Assembly: GCF_902774605.1 (NCBI RefSeq)
Contig: NZ_CACYJE010000004.1
Coordinates: 1-64,000, forward strand
Origin: an uncultured Methanobrevibacter sp.
GTDB lineage: Archaea; Methanobacteriota; Methanobacteria; Methanobacteriales; Methanobacteriaceae
DNA length: 64,000 nt
Direction of reading: 5' to 3'
Shown here: piece by piece, positions 8,538 through 17,317 of the stretch
Position numbering within the stretch: position 1 is the first letter of the stretch
Layout of the letters: the number at the start of each line of letters is the position of its first letter
The notes under the pieces: generated by a model
Told to the model about the DNA's origin: nothing
Databases searched by the model: none
The model's input: the letters and a program-made list of their open reading frames with translations, nothing else
Translations under genes and position numbers: made by a program

Positions 8538-9302
8538 TTATTGGAATAAACCTCCTAACTTTTCAACAGCTGACTTGGTGTATACAGTGAGTCTTCCAGC
8601 ATGGGTACCTGGTGCTAATAACTCAGCGTTTAAGTTTTCGACAACCACAACATCTACACCAGCGTGGTTTCTTGCACCTAAGGAAATACCTTTGTCTTCA
8701 CCGACAACAACGAGAGGTCCTTTTACTTTTTTGTATTTTCTTCCTCTTGTTTTACCTCTACCAGCTCTTATCCTTTTACCTTCTTTTGCACGAATGATAT
8801 CGTCGTAAACTCCTAATTTTTCAAAGATTTCACGGGTTTGTTTGGTGGTTTTTACTTCTTCAATATCATCTTCAACAATAATAGGAACTTGTTCTAAGTC
8901 TTCCACCTTGTGGCCTCTGTTTTCAACAAGTTCTTTGTTAACAGTTGCTGCAACAGCAGATCTGATAGCGAATCTTCTTTCTTTTATGTTGATTTTTTCA
9001 TGATGATTTTTTTCTGCTCTTGTTGGGTGAGCTTGTCTACCACCAATAGCCATTGGTACAAAAGCTGCTTTGGAACCATTTTTAATCCTTGGTACTCTTG
9101 CGGTACCTCTACCTGAACCCCATCCTTTAGCGGAAGTTCTTTTACCTGCCATTGGGTCATTACCCCATGGTTGTACCCTAGCGGATTGTGCGGAGAGTAC
9201 TGCTCTTTTGATTAAATCTGGTCTGTATACTTCATCAAAAATAGCTGGAAGTTCCATTTCTTCTTTTACTTCCCCATTAATAGAATAAACATTAACTTTC
9301 AT
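8538..9302 (-). CDS. rpl4: Ribosomal protein L4 (uL4/L1e)
   Basis: Large-subunit tunnel protein uL4 in its archaeal/eukaryotic (L1e) form, 254 residues. The extended internal loop carries KGWGSGRGTARVPRIKNGS, and the globular domain carries the GISLGARNHAGVDVV stretch. It lies two bases downstream of L3. Confidence 0.96.
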   Translation of the reverse strand: MKVNVYSINGEVKEEMELPAIFDEVYRPDLIKRAVLSAQSARVQPWGNDPMAGKRTSAKGWGSGRGTARVPRIKNGSKAAFVPMAIGGRQAHPTRAEKNHHEKINIKERRFAIRSAVAATVNKELVENRGHKVEDLEQVPIIVEDDIEEVKTTKQTREIFEKLGVYDDIIRAKEGKRIRAGRGKTRGRKYKKVKGPLVVVGEDKGISLGARNHAGVDVVVVENLNAELLAPGTHAGRLTVYTKSAVEKLGGLFQ

Positions 9303-9304
9303 GA

Positions 9305-10315
9305 TTATACCCCTTGTTTAGATTTTGTACTTATGTAGTTTATTTGAGGTATATCCTCAGCTTTATTATTAGGTCTAATAGGCTGTCTTAAGATTACTAA
9401 TCTTTTGGAAGGACCTGGTAAGGAACCTTTAACTAAGACATAATCGTTTTTGACAAGTCCGTATTTTACAAATCCACCATCTGGGTTGATTTGGTCAACT
9501 TCATCAGCTGATGCGATTTTTAAAATCCTTTTGTTGAATTCAGTTCTTTTGTGGTATCCCATTTGACCTGCTTGAGCTACAGTCCACATGGTTCTTCTTG
9601 GTGTCCAAGGACCAATGGAACCGACGTGTCTTCCTTTACCTGCTCTTACAGCTTTACCGTATTGAATTCTAATTCCCCATCTTTTTACTACACCTTGGAA
9701 TCCTTTTCCTTTTGTGGTTGCAATTGCATCAACAAATTCTCCTTCATTGAAGATTTCGCTAGCTTTTACTTCATTGCCTAATAATTCTAATGCGGTGTTT
9801 AATTTTTCTTCTGGATTTGCTCCACCTATACCACATTCAAATATGTCTGGTTTTTTCTTAGGCACGCTAGTTACTTTTGGATTTGTGTGTACTAAGACTC
9901 TAATTTCTTCTGTGTTTTCTAATGCACCTTGTATTTTTGCAATAGCTTCAGATTTGTTGTATTCTTTAGGAAGAGAAATTTTCCTTGAAAGTTCTTGATC
10001 TAAATTGTCTGCAAGTACTTCGGTGATTACTTTTAAACCACGAGAAGTTTTTTCATAAGCTCTAATTCCCATTACTACGACCGGAGGTACTTCCAATACG
10101 GTTACTGGAGTGAAAACATCCATACCTTGGGTTGGAGAGTTTTTATCAGTGTCAGTGACTAAAGCGTGAGTCATACCGACTTTATAACCTGCGAGGCCGA
10201 GTAATTTTGGTTCATCTGATTTTGGCCAAGATTTTATTCTTGGGGTTTCTTTTGCTGCTCTTTTTCTTGGACTAAAAGCAACAGACCCTTTTCTTGGCTG
10301 ATGATGTCTAACCAT
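9305..10315 (-). CDS. rpl3: Ribosomal protein L3 (uL3)
   Basis: Large-subunit protein uL3, 336 residues, in the long archaeal form. Conserved blocks are GLAGYKVGMTHAL near residue 40, KGKGFQGVVKRWG near residue 205 and RRTMWTVAQAGQMGYHKR. It is the first ribosomal gene of the operon. The start is set by a GGAGGT site eight bases upstream of ATG, preceded by a ~330-base leader. Confidence 0.97.
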   Translation of the reverse strand: MVRHHQPRKGSVAFSPRKRAAKETPRIKSWPKSDEPKLLGLAGYKVGMTHALVTDTDKNSPTQGMDVFTPVTVLEVPPVVVMGIRAYEKTSRGLKVITEVLADNLDQELSRKISLPKEYNKSEAIAKIQGALENTEEIRVLVHTNPKVTSVPKKKPDIFECGIGGANPEEKLNTALELLGNEVKASEIFNEGEFVDAIATTKGKGFQGVVKRWGIRIQYGKAVRAGKGRHVGSIGPWTPRRTMWTVAQAGQMGYHKRTEFNKRILKIASADEVDQINPDGGFVKYGLVKNDYVLVKGSLPGPSKRLVILRQPIRPNNKAEDIPQINYISTKSKQGV

Positions 10316-10646
10316 TTAATTTAACCTCCTTAATTATAGTTTTCCTTTATTTTCAATTATTTTAAATTTTTTGGATTAACAGCTTCAAAGAAAGCCGCTA
10401 AACAATTTTTGATGAAATAAATTCATCGAAATGATAAATAGCTACAAACAAGTCTGTAACTAGATAAACATTAAATTGCAATATATTCCATTGAGTTTAA
10501 TGTGATTGAAGCACAATTAAGAATATATTTAATGTATAAATCATTCTGTGCTAAGCATATTTCTAGGGAGTCCTAAAAATATAATCTGTATAAAAAGTTG
10601 AGCAAGTTATCTATTAGCGTGTAAAACTAATAATTTATAAAGAGAA
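10316..10646 (-). promoter_or_regulatory. Leader region of the ribosomal operon with two small hairpins
   Basis: A 331-base non-coding stretch between the SPOUT methyltransferase stop and the L3 start. Reading the minus strand, GATGAA and TTCATC (10411-10427) form a 6-bp hairpin. Just downstream, AGCGGCTT and AAGCTGTT (within 10380-10403) form an 8-bp stem with G-U pairs. No ORF of significance is present. A TATA-like AT-rich patch lies further upstream, but I cannot fix one promoter. The long spacing suggests that L3 has its own promoter or a regulated leader. Confidence 0.4.
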
Positions 10647-11474
10647 TTAAAATCTCATAAAGTTAAATAAAGAAAGCGTAGCGACAACTGCCTCTTCAGT
10701 TCTTACAGTTTCAGTCCCTTGTCCCGGAAGGGTATTTACCTTATATAAATCCCAGTTAGGATTTGAAACGTCTTCTGCAATTGAAGAATAAGGGCCACCA
10801 AATAAAATAGCAATACTTTTACATTCATCTACTTTATGATTTAATTCGTCAAAAATAGAATCAATATAATCTCCGTACCTTGTAGTTTCCACCACAAGAT
10901 CAGGTTTAATTAATTTTAAGCTATTTTTAAGACTCTTATTAGAGGAGATAACATTGTATCCCCAGTAAACGTCATCTGGTTTATCAGGTGTGACTATTAC
11001 TTCTTTCTTAGCAATTTTAGTAATCTTAAAGTCAAATATTTTTTTGACTGTAAGTTGCTCTTTACAGAATGCAAGTTTATCCATACCTATGTCAACGAAA
11101 GTTCCCTTCTTATTTCTCTTAACAGTGAAACCTTGTCTATAATCGCCCACGTCTGGTTGACTATTAACAGGATGATGCGGAGTTCTAAGTGGCGGAAGGA
11201 TGCCCACGTGCTTGAGTTCTGATTTTATAGGAATAGCTTGCTTCCTCAAGTATTGAGGAGTATTCATATAATTTAAAACTTCAGCAATGAAAGCCCCATC
11301 CTCTTCCCCATCAGCATTCTTCTCATGATTATCATTGTAGATAACCACATTATCTGCTTGAAAAATAGCCAAAGCTCTTGCTATAATCCCCACTTTATAA
11401 GTGCGGATTTTAAGATCTTTAGACTCAGAAAGAAATGAGTTTGGAATAAATATAGATAGCTCATCTTTATACAT
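10647..11474 (-). CDS. SPOUT-fold RNA methyltransferase (MTH1/SPOUT1 family)
   Basis: A 275-residue protein of the archaeal/eukaryotic family with a SPOUT (knotted) methyltransferase domain and an OB-fold insertion; eukaryotic members are described as putative RNA uridine N3 methyltransferases. Visible features are the N-terminal KIRTYKVGIIARALAIFQAD strand-helix, the LPPLRTPHHPVN block and the knot region ILFGGPYSSI with PGQGTETVRTEEAVVATL near the C-terminus. Its place just before L3 matches the Methanothermobacter arrangement. AT-rich promoter sequence lies upstream (11480-11510). Confidence 0.85.
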   Translation of the reverse strand: MYKDELSIFIPNSFLSESKDLKIRTYKVGIIARALAIFQADNVVIYNDNHEKNADGEEDGAFIAEVLNYMNTPQYLRKQAIPIKSELKHVGILPPLRTPHHPVNSQPDVGDYRQGFTVKRNKKGTFVDIGMDKLAFCKEQLTVKKIFDFKITKIAKKEVIVTPDKPDDVYWGYNVISSNKSLKNSLKLIKPDLVVETTRYGDYIDSIFDELNHKVDECKSIAILFGGPYSSIAEDVSNPNWDLYKVNTLPGQGTETVRTEEAVVATLSLFNFMRF

Positions 11475-11703
11475 TAGTATACTATATATAAAACAAACTA
11501 TATAAAGATTACCCTACATTTATATAGCTATCACTAAATAGACTTACACATTTACAAAATATTATATCAATTATAATATCTGTAGCTTCTTATATGCTAC
11601 CAACTTTTATACTCAGAGAATATATTAATATAAAATATGTAATATCCACTATATAAAGGTATTGTTTTTTAGGTAAAAAAATGAGAATTTATGAAAAAAT
11701 AAA

Positions 11704-12336
11704 TTATTTTAATTTAGCTCTCATCACAATAACATCAACGTCGGCTTTTTCTTTTGTATGAAACTCATAGATTTTAGGAATTGGAAATTTATACCTGAAA
11801 ATATGAGTTATTTCCAAGTTATTGTCACTGTAAAATTTTATTAAAAACTCTTCGGTTGAGGCCATGTGAAAGGAATATAAAACTTCAGGGTTCAGCTCGA
11901 CGGCACTTTTCACAAACTTCAAGTCCTGACCCGAATCGGCATTTCTTTGCGATCCGAAAGGGGGATTTTGAAACACGGTATCTGCATCAAACGATCCATT
12001 AAACCGGCAGATGTCACTGACAATGAAATCCAGATTGTCGACATTCAGCTTATCCCTGACATCAATCGCCAGACGGATGGAATCCTCATCTATATCCACA
12101 CCGAGCGAGGAATTTGCGCCCATCAATGCAGAGCCTATCGCAAAGACTCCTGTGCCGCAGCCCAAATCCACAATGTTTTTACCCTCAACGTCACCCAGGG
12201 AATAAGCGTTCCAAATCAAGTCGGACGCGATAATCGATGGAGTGGTATACTGCTCAAGGCCAACCTTCGGCCTGGGATGAGCGGGCACTGACTGAAGCCT
12301 CATTTCCAAATGTTTCTTGCGGGTAATTTTTTTCAT
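11704..12336 (-). CDS. METTL5-like RNA N6-adenine methyltransferase
   Basis: SAM-dependent Rossmann methyltransferase of 210 residues. The SAM site is DLGCGTGVFAIGS near residue 57, followed by an acidic VDIDEDS loop. The amino-methyltransferase motif QNPPFGSQ is near residue 122, the NPPF form used for exocyclic amino groups of adenine. The N-terminal LEQYTTPSIIASDLIW segment matches archaeal METTL5-type enzymes, which modify small-subunit rRNA. The start follows GGGGAGGTTCAATAG. The rRNA target is inferred from the family. Confidence 0.85.
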   Translation of the reverse strand: MKKITRKKHLEMRLQSVPAHPRPKVGLEQYTTPSIIASDLIWNAYSLGDVEGKNIVDLGCGTGVFAIGSALMGANSSLGVDIDEDSIRLAIDVRDKLNVDNLDFIVSDICRFNGSFDADTVFQNPPFGSQRNADSGQDLKFVKSAVELNPEVLYSFHMASTEEFLIKFYSDNNLEITHIFRYKFPIPKIYEFHTKEKADVDVIVMRAKLK

Positions 12337-12411
12337 CTATTGAACCTCCCCATCCCATCAGCGAATGGGATTTGAAAACCAAAAAAAAACTTTTCTTTTT
12401 GCCATTTATTA

Positions 12412-12484
12412 TTTTAGGCACTATTGGTATTTAAGAATTAATCGGACAGCATCCGACACCAACCTCCGGTGCAATTCATCCCCA
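12412..12484 (+). pseudogene. tRNA-Ser-like relict or structured RNA segment
   Basis: A GC-richer island in an AT-rich spacer. In the same order as in the tRNA-Ser(GCU) gene of this window it has a GGC...TTGGTA D-arm-like piece (12417-12429), TCGGAC-GC-ATCCGA resembling the anticodon arm (12442-12456), and ACCTCCGG followed by TTCA and TCCCC resembling the variable and T arms (12462-12483). The acceptor stem is not recognisable and the anticodon loop is short, so it is not a functional tRNA. Three tandem hairpins can also be drawn here, so an unrelated structured RNA remains possible. Confidence 0.4.
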
Positions 12485-12583
12485 ACTTTCCGGAAGTTGA
12501 GGCATTTGAATTGTCAAGATAAAATATTTAAATTATTTAATATATAATTATATAACGATAAAAAAATTACTTTGAGGTTTCAA

Positions 12584-14077
12584 ATGTTTGAAAAAGTATT
12601 AATTGCAAATAGAGGAGAAATCGCAATCAGGGTTATGCGAGCATGTCGTGAACTTGACATTAAAAGCGTGGCAATATACTCTGATGCAGATAAAACATCC
12701 CTTTACACAAATTATGCAGATGAAAGCTATCCGCTTGGAAACCCTTCACCATCAAAATCCTACTTAAACATCGAAAAAATCATCGATATAGCATTGGAAT
12801 CTGGTGCAGATGCAATACATCCAGGATACGGATTTTTAGCTGAAAATGCTAAATTTGGTGAAGAATGTGAAAAGCATGGAATTAAACTTATCGGACCGAC
12901 CGGCGATGTAATCAACAAGATGGGTGACAAGATCACATCAAAAGCCCTCATGAAAAAGGCAGGAGTGCCAGTCATCGAAGGAACACCTGAAGGAGTTACC
13001 GACATTGAAGAGGCAAAGGAAATTGCCCGCCAAATCGGATACCCTGTAATCGTTAAAGCATCAGCAGGTGGTGGAGGAATCGGTATGCGTGCGGTTTATG
13101 AGGAAGACGAACTCGTGCGTGCAATCGAATCCACACAATCCGTGGCATCCACTAACTTCGGCGACTCAACAGTGTTCATTGAAAAATACCTTGAAAAACC
13201 AAGGCACATTGAATTCCAACTGCTAGCAGACGAACACGGAAACGTCATACATGTTGCAGACAGGGAATGCTCAATCCAGAGAAGACACCAGAAGCTCCTT
13301 GAGGAAGCGCCTTCCCCAATCATGACCGAAGAGCTGAGGGAAGAAATGGGTGGAAGCGCAGTTAAGGCTGCAGAATACATCGGATATAAAAGTGCAGGAA
13401 CCGTGGAATTCCTATATGACAATGGAGAATACTACTTCCTTGAAATGAACACCCGTATCCAAGTGGAACACCCAATCACCGAACTGGTCACCAACACCGA
13501 CTTGATCAAGGAGCAAATCAAAATCGCAAACGGTGACGAGTTAAGCTACGAGCAGAAAGACATTCAAGTGACCGGTCATGCAATCGAATGCCGTATCAAT
13601 GCAGAAGACCCATTAAACGATTTCGCACCGAACCCTGGTAAAATCACAGGTTACAGGTCCCCAGGAGGACCTGGTGTGCGTTTGGACAGCGGAGTCTACA
13701 TGAACTATACAATTCCAACATTTTACGATTCAATGATTTCAAAACTGATCACCTATGGAAGAAACAGGAACGATGCAATCAACAGGATGAAAAGGGCATT
13801 GAGCGAATACATCATACTAGGTGTTAAAACCACAATCCCATTCCACAAGGCGGTTTTAAGAAACCCTAACTTCATTTCAGGGGACTTGAACACTCACTTC
13901 ATCGACACATACAAGAAAGGAATCGAGGAAGAGATGAACAATGTGATTGCGGAAGACCTGGAACTTGTAAACAAGATGAAATCCACATTCATGCCGGGTA
14001 AAAAAATCGCTGCAATCTCTGCTGCAGTGGGATCATACCAGAACATGGCTAAAAACCAGCAACTGCAAAAGAAATAA
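12584..14077 (+). CDS. pycA: Pyruvate carboxylase subunit A (biotin carboxylase)
   Basis: ATP-dependent biotin carboxylase subunit, ~497 residues, which charges the biotin carried by PycB so that pyruvate can become oxaloacetate. It has the N-terminal [19 protein letters not shown] block, the ATP-grasp loop [13 protein letters not shown] near residue 165 and the catalytic [14 protein letters not shown] near residue 285. I place the start at 12584, where GAGGT lies five bases upstream, rather than at 12572, which lacks a site. The biotin ligase gene follows directly. PycB is not in the window. Acetyl-CoA carboxylase subunit is less likely in a methanogen. Confidence 0.93.
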   Translation: MFEKVLIANRGEIAIRVMRACRELDIKSVAIYSDADKTSLYTNYADESYPLGNPSPSKSYLNIEKIIDIALESGADAIHPGYGFLAENAKFGEECEKHGIKLIGPTGDVINKMGDKITSKALMKKAGVPVIEGTPEGVTDIEEAKEIARQIGYPVIVKASAGGGGIGMRAVYEEDELVRAIESTQSVASTNFGDSTVFIEKYLEKPRHIEFQLLADEHGNVIHVADRECSIQRRHQKLLEEAPSPIMTEELREEMGGSAVKAAEYIGYKSAGTVEFLYDNGEYYFLEMNTRIQVEHPITELVTNTDLIKEQIKIANGDELSYEQKDIQVTGHAIECRINAEDPLNDFAPNPGKITGYRSPGGPGVRLDSGVYMNYTIPTFYDSMISKLITYGRNRNDAINRMKRALSEYIILGVKTTIPFHKAVLRNPNFISGDLNTHFIDTYKKGIEEEMNNVIAEDLELVNKMKSTFMPGKKIAAISAAVGSYQNMAKNQQLQKK

Positions 14078-14095
14078 ATTTTTGGAGATTATCTA

Positions 14096-15013
14096 ATGAG
14101 AGATGAAATAATTAAATTGTTAAAAAAGAAAGATAAGCTTTCCGATGAAGCAATCAGCGAACTTCAAAACATCAATATCAATGATTTTTCAAAGATGGTG
14201 GAAGAAATTGGAAAACAACCTACAGAGCACATCAAGGCATCTGAAATCTCCAAGGATTTGGATACCGAATGGGTTGGTAAAAACATATACGTCTTCGACG
14301 AGGTAAGTTCCACCAACACCGTCGCCAGATTCCTGGCAATGAACGATGTTGCAAACGGAAGCATAGTGCTTTCCGAAAAGCAAACCGACGCAAGGGGAAG
14401 ATCAGGCAAGGCATGGGAATCCCCAATGGGAGGAATATGGTTGTCAATGATCCTGCAGCCTAATGTGGATTACTCAAAACTACCACTCATCACAATAGCG
14501 ACAGGGGTTGCCGTTGCAAAGGCAATAGAAAGAACCGGAATCACCACCGCCGAAATCAAGTGGCCTAACGACATCATGATTCATGGCAAAAAGGTCTGCG
14601 GAATCCTGACTGAAGCCGTGACCAAATTCAACACCATCGAGAATGTGATCATCGGTGTGGGAATAGATGCAAACATTGACATTTCAGATTTCCCTGAAGA
14701 ATTGCAGGATGGAACAACCACCATCGCAGATGAACTTGGAAGAAAAGAGGATGAGAACGTTCTAATCAGGTACTTCCTTGAAGAATTTGAAAAAATCGCT
14801 GACGAATTCACTCATGAAGGCTATGAGAACATTCTCAAAGAATGGAGAAAACGCTCATACAGTATCGGTAAAATCGTTGAAGTCAGAGAGCCATTCAACA
14901 AAAACTATGATGCTTATGTTGTAGGCATCGGCAAGGAAGGGGCATTGATTGTTGAAAAGATTGATGGAACCTTAAACAAAGTAATTTCCGGAGAATGTAT
15001 TATCAAAAAGTAA
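14096..15013 (+). CDS. birA: Biotin-protein ligase (BirA/Bpl)
   Basis: Attaches biotin to the biotin carrier protein via biotinyl-AMP, 305 residues. After a ~75-residue N-terminal region, probably a helix-turn-helix-like domain, the catalytic domain shows STNTVARFLA, the nucleotide loop GRSGKAWESPMGGIWLS and the KWPNDIMIHGKKVCGIL signature with catalytic Lys. The C-terminal SH3-like cap ends the protein. It lies 18 bases after pycA, so ligase and substrate pathway are co-transcribed. Its ribosome binding site, TTTTGGAGATT, is exactly complementary to a conserved stretch of the two small RNAs at 43.8-44.3 kb. Confidence 0.93.
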   Translation: MRDEIIKLLKKKDKLSDEAISELQNININDFSKMVEEIGKQPTEHIKASEISKDLDTEWVGKNIYVFDEVSSTNTVARFLAMNDVANGSIVLSEKQTDARGRSGKAWESPMGGIWLSMILQPNVDYSKLPLITIATGVAVAKAIERTGITTAEIKWPNDIMIHGKKVCGILTEAVTKFNTIENVIIGVGIDANIDISDFPEELQDGTTTIADELGRKEDENVLIRYFLEEFEKIADEFTHEGYENILKEWRKRSYSIGKIVEVREPFNKNYDAYVVGIGKEGALIVEKIDGTLNKVISGECIIKK

Positions 15014-15023
15014 AAACACGAGA

Positions 15024-15047
15024 ATGTTATGCCTAACCGCATAACAT
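15024..15047. terminator. Hairpin between convergent genes
   Basis: Perfect 8-bp arms ATGTTATG (15024-15031) and CATAACAT (15040-15047) with an 8-base loop lie between birA and the convergent PLP enzyme gene. T-rich and A-rich tracts lie to either side. A transcription end for one or both genes is the simplest reading. Confidence 0.5.
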
Positions 15048-15120
15048 CAATACATCTCTATCCGTCACCAAAAAAAATATTTTAACTGACTACAAGCCGT
15101 AGCCATTAGAAAAAAAGAAG

Positions 15121-16269
15121 TTATAATAAAATTTCCCTGCATTTATCCTCATCACCAACCACATTCAGCAACTCATCAAATGAGGACACAATTTTTTGAG
15201 CCAAATCATTTAAATCAAGATTGAATGCATCATTGGTTGACAGGTCAAACCTGATTGTTGCAGATGCACCAGGCATGCCCACTGCAGGAATGGTGATTAT
15301 GCCGTGTTGCTTCAATAATATGAATGATAATAGGAATGCCAAATCATTATTGGACAAGTCATGAGGGACATTGACTTCCCTGGATAATCCTTCAGGTGAA
15401 ATCATCACCCCATTAGGTGTTTTCTCGAAGTTAGAGAATCTTTCATTTAAAATATCTGAAAACTCATCCTTTCTCTCAAAGCTCCTAAGCAGGTTCTCGC
15501 CATTGAAGTTCTTTATCCCATTTAGCATTGCAAGCACAACCGGCGGCTGGGCTTCAAGGCCGAACTGGTTGACCTTAACCTTAATCCTGTCAATCAGCTC
15601 TTCACGACCGGCCATCAATCCTCCGCGAGGACCCGGCATTAACTTGTCAGTGCTTGTAATTGAAATGTCCGCTCCCAAATCACATGCCCTGGCCTGATTA
15701 AACACCACTGTCCTAAGCCTTGCTCCTGAAGCGTCATCAACCATGACAGGAATGTTTCTTTCATGAGCCATATCAATTACTTTTCGGAATTCATCCTCAT
15801 CAATGACCTCAAGGTCCATTGTGGATCCGGTGATGACCACTAGTGAAGTGTTGTCGGGAATGGAGAACTCCTCAAAAACATCAGTCTCAAAATAATTGGC
15901 TCCAACTAACTTGCAGCTGCGAGGAATTGACGGATGAGCCGGCAGCTTCTCTAGATAATGAACCACATTAGTATCCTTTTCCACCAATGTGAGAATTGTT
16001 GCAAGAATCCCCGAGGAAGTCCTGTTTACCGGAAGGACTTTCTCACCACCCATATGCTCGACTCCAACATCCTGAAGGGCATCCTCAAAGATGGCCGGGC
16101 CGACATAGGTTTCAAGCAAACTCAACTCATCATCTGATGCTATGAATCCGCCGGACAATCCAGTTAAGTCAAATAGAAATTCCCTTCCATTATTTTCAAC
16201 AATGCTTTTTATGATTGAAAGGGCCTTTTCTCTTTTCTTAACTTCATCCAAAGAATCGTTAATTATCAT
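15121..16269 (-). CDS. SelA-like PLP-dependent enzyme (MJ0158 family)
   Basis: Fold-type I pyridoxal phosphate enzyme of 382 residues, from the archaeal family related to bacterial selenocysteine synthase. The cofactor lysine lies in STDKLMPGPRGGLMAG near residue 218, preceded by the PLP-binding VMVDDASGARLR. The family's substrate is not settled in archaea. A role in Sec-tRNA synthesis is unlikely because I see no selenocysteine genes and archaea use another route. The start overlaps its upstream neighbour's stop (TAA then ATG). Confidence 0.8.
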   Translation of the reverse strand: MIINDSLDEVKKREKALSIIKSIVENNGREFLFDLTGLSGGFIASDDELSLLETYVGPAIFEDALQDVGVEHMGGEKVLPVNRTSSGILATILTLVEKDTNVVHYLEKLPAHPSIPRSCKLVGANYFETDVFEEFSIPDNTSLVVITGSTMDLEVIDEDEFRKVIDMAHERNIPVMVDDASGARLRTVVFNQARACDLGADISITSTDKLMPGPRGGLMAGREELIDRIKVKVNQFGLEAQPPVVLAMLNGIKNFNGENLLRSFERKDEFSDILNERFSNFEKTPNGVMISPEGLSREVNVPHDLSNNDLAFLLSFILLKQHGIITIPAVGMPGASATIRFDLSTNDAFNLDLNDLAQKIVSSFDELLNVVGDEDKCREILL

Positions 16270-16599
16270 TTACTCAGAATCATCCAATTGTAACTTGAAT
16301 CCTTCAAAGAATTCAATGATTGATTTCAATTGCTTATCGGTAATAGGCACTCTTGCGAATTCATCCTCTTCGGGAATCTCATAAATATAATCAGCGAACA
16401 ATATTTTACCGTCAGGACTGGTGATCATGCTTATGCTGTCGGTTAGCTTGTCCGGGTTTTTGTTATAGAAACCTATTTCAAAAGAAGTACCGAATTTTTC
16501 TGAAAATTTGATTTTCTCTTCCGGTTCCCTGTTGCATTTCCTGATTTTAGTCATTCTTGATTTTAACTTTTTCTCTGCTGCCTCTTCGATACTAGCCAT
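16270..16599 (-). CDS. Conserved hypothetical protein, co-transcribed with the SelA-like enzyme
   Basis: A ~109-residue soluble protein I do not recognise. The N-terminus is basic and helical (EEAAEKKLKSRMTKIRKCNR), followed by an alternating strand region with DSISMITSPDGKILFADYIYE and an acidic helical C-terminus. No membrane segment or catalytic motif is evident. An ATG at 16599 is preferred over a GTG at 16608; both lie behind a GAGGGAAG site. The direct junction with the downstream PLP enzyme gene suggests a joint role. Confidence 0.65.
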   Translation of the reverse strand: MASIEEAAEKKLKSRMTKIRKCNREPEEKIKFSEKFGTSFEIGFYNKNPDKLTDSISMITSPDGKILFADYIYEIPEEDEFARVPITDKQLKSIIEFFEGFKLQLDDSE

Positions 16600-16684
16600 A
16601 ACTTTCACTTCCCTCTATTTCATAAATAATAATAATGTAAAATATACTATAATATTAATTCATATATAAGTATTGTTATCTTTT

Positions 16685-17206
16685 TCAGTCATATAAACTA
16701 TTGCCTTGAGCATCCATTGCCACGATGAGCGGTCCGAAATCCTTGACTTTAAGATTCCACATTGCTTCGGGCATTCCAAGGTCTAGCCAATCAACGCTTT
16801 CTATCTCTTCAACAGCATCAACATATAATGCTGCACATCCTCCTGTTGCAACCACATACAATGCCTCATTGCGAATCAGGGCTTCGCGCACGGTGTCATC
16901 CATTCCGCCCTTGCCTATGACAATCTTGGGACCCATGTCCAGCACGTCGCTTTGGTAAGGGTTCATCCTCATTGAGGTTGTCGGCCCGATGGCCACCATC
17001 TTATAGTTTCCATCCTCTTCAGTTATGATAGGCCCTGCATGGAAAAGAACAGCACCTTCAATGTCCAATGGAGCACCCTGTTCAATGAGACGCTTATGAG
17101 CCTGGTCACGAGCTGTTAGAATATTGCCTGTCAGATAAACGACATCACCGGCATTCAACTCTTTTAAATTTTCATCTTTAATAGGAACATTTAACTTTTT
17201 TTCCAT
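16685..17206 (-). CDS. fumB: Class I fumarate hydratase, beta subunit
   Basis: C-terminal swivel-domain subunit of two-subunit iron-sulfur fumarase, 173 residues, converting fumarate and malate in the incomplete reductive TCA branch of methanogens. Signature blocks are [22 protein letters not shown] near residue 20, [26 protein letters not shown] near residue 55 and [15 protein letters not shown]. The alpha subunit is elsewhere. A GGTG site lies just before ATG. Tartrate dehydratase beta subunit is a close relative, but fumarase fits the organism. Confidence 0.88.
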   Translation of the reverse strand: MEKKLNVPIKDENLKELNAGDVVYLTGNILTARDQAHKRLIEQGAPLDIEGAVLFHAGPIITEEDGNYKMVAIGPTTSMRMNPYQSDVLDMGPKIVIGKGGMDDTVREALIRNEALYVVATGGCAALYVDAVEEIESVDWLDLGMPEAMWNLKVKDFGPLIVAMDAQGNSLYD

Positions 17207-17317
17207 TTACCACACCTTGTTCAAGTAAAAATTTATTTATTCTTAATACAAATCTATGATTATATAAAATTTTTTAATTTAATAAATTTAATGGCAAATA
17301 TTTATTCTGGGGAAAAA

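Noticed and set aside
12412-12484. Functional tRNA gene
   Set aside because: No acceptor stem and a five-base anticodon loop; at best a relict.
15121-16269. Selenocysteine synthase (SelA) function
   Set aside because: The archaeal family is SelA-like only by fold. No tRNA-Sec, SelB or SelD is visible, and archaea use a different route to Sec-tRNA.
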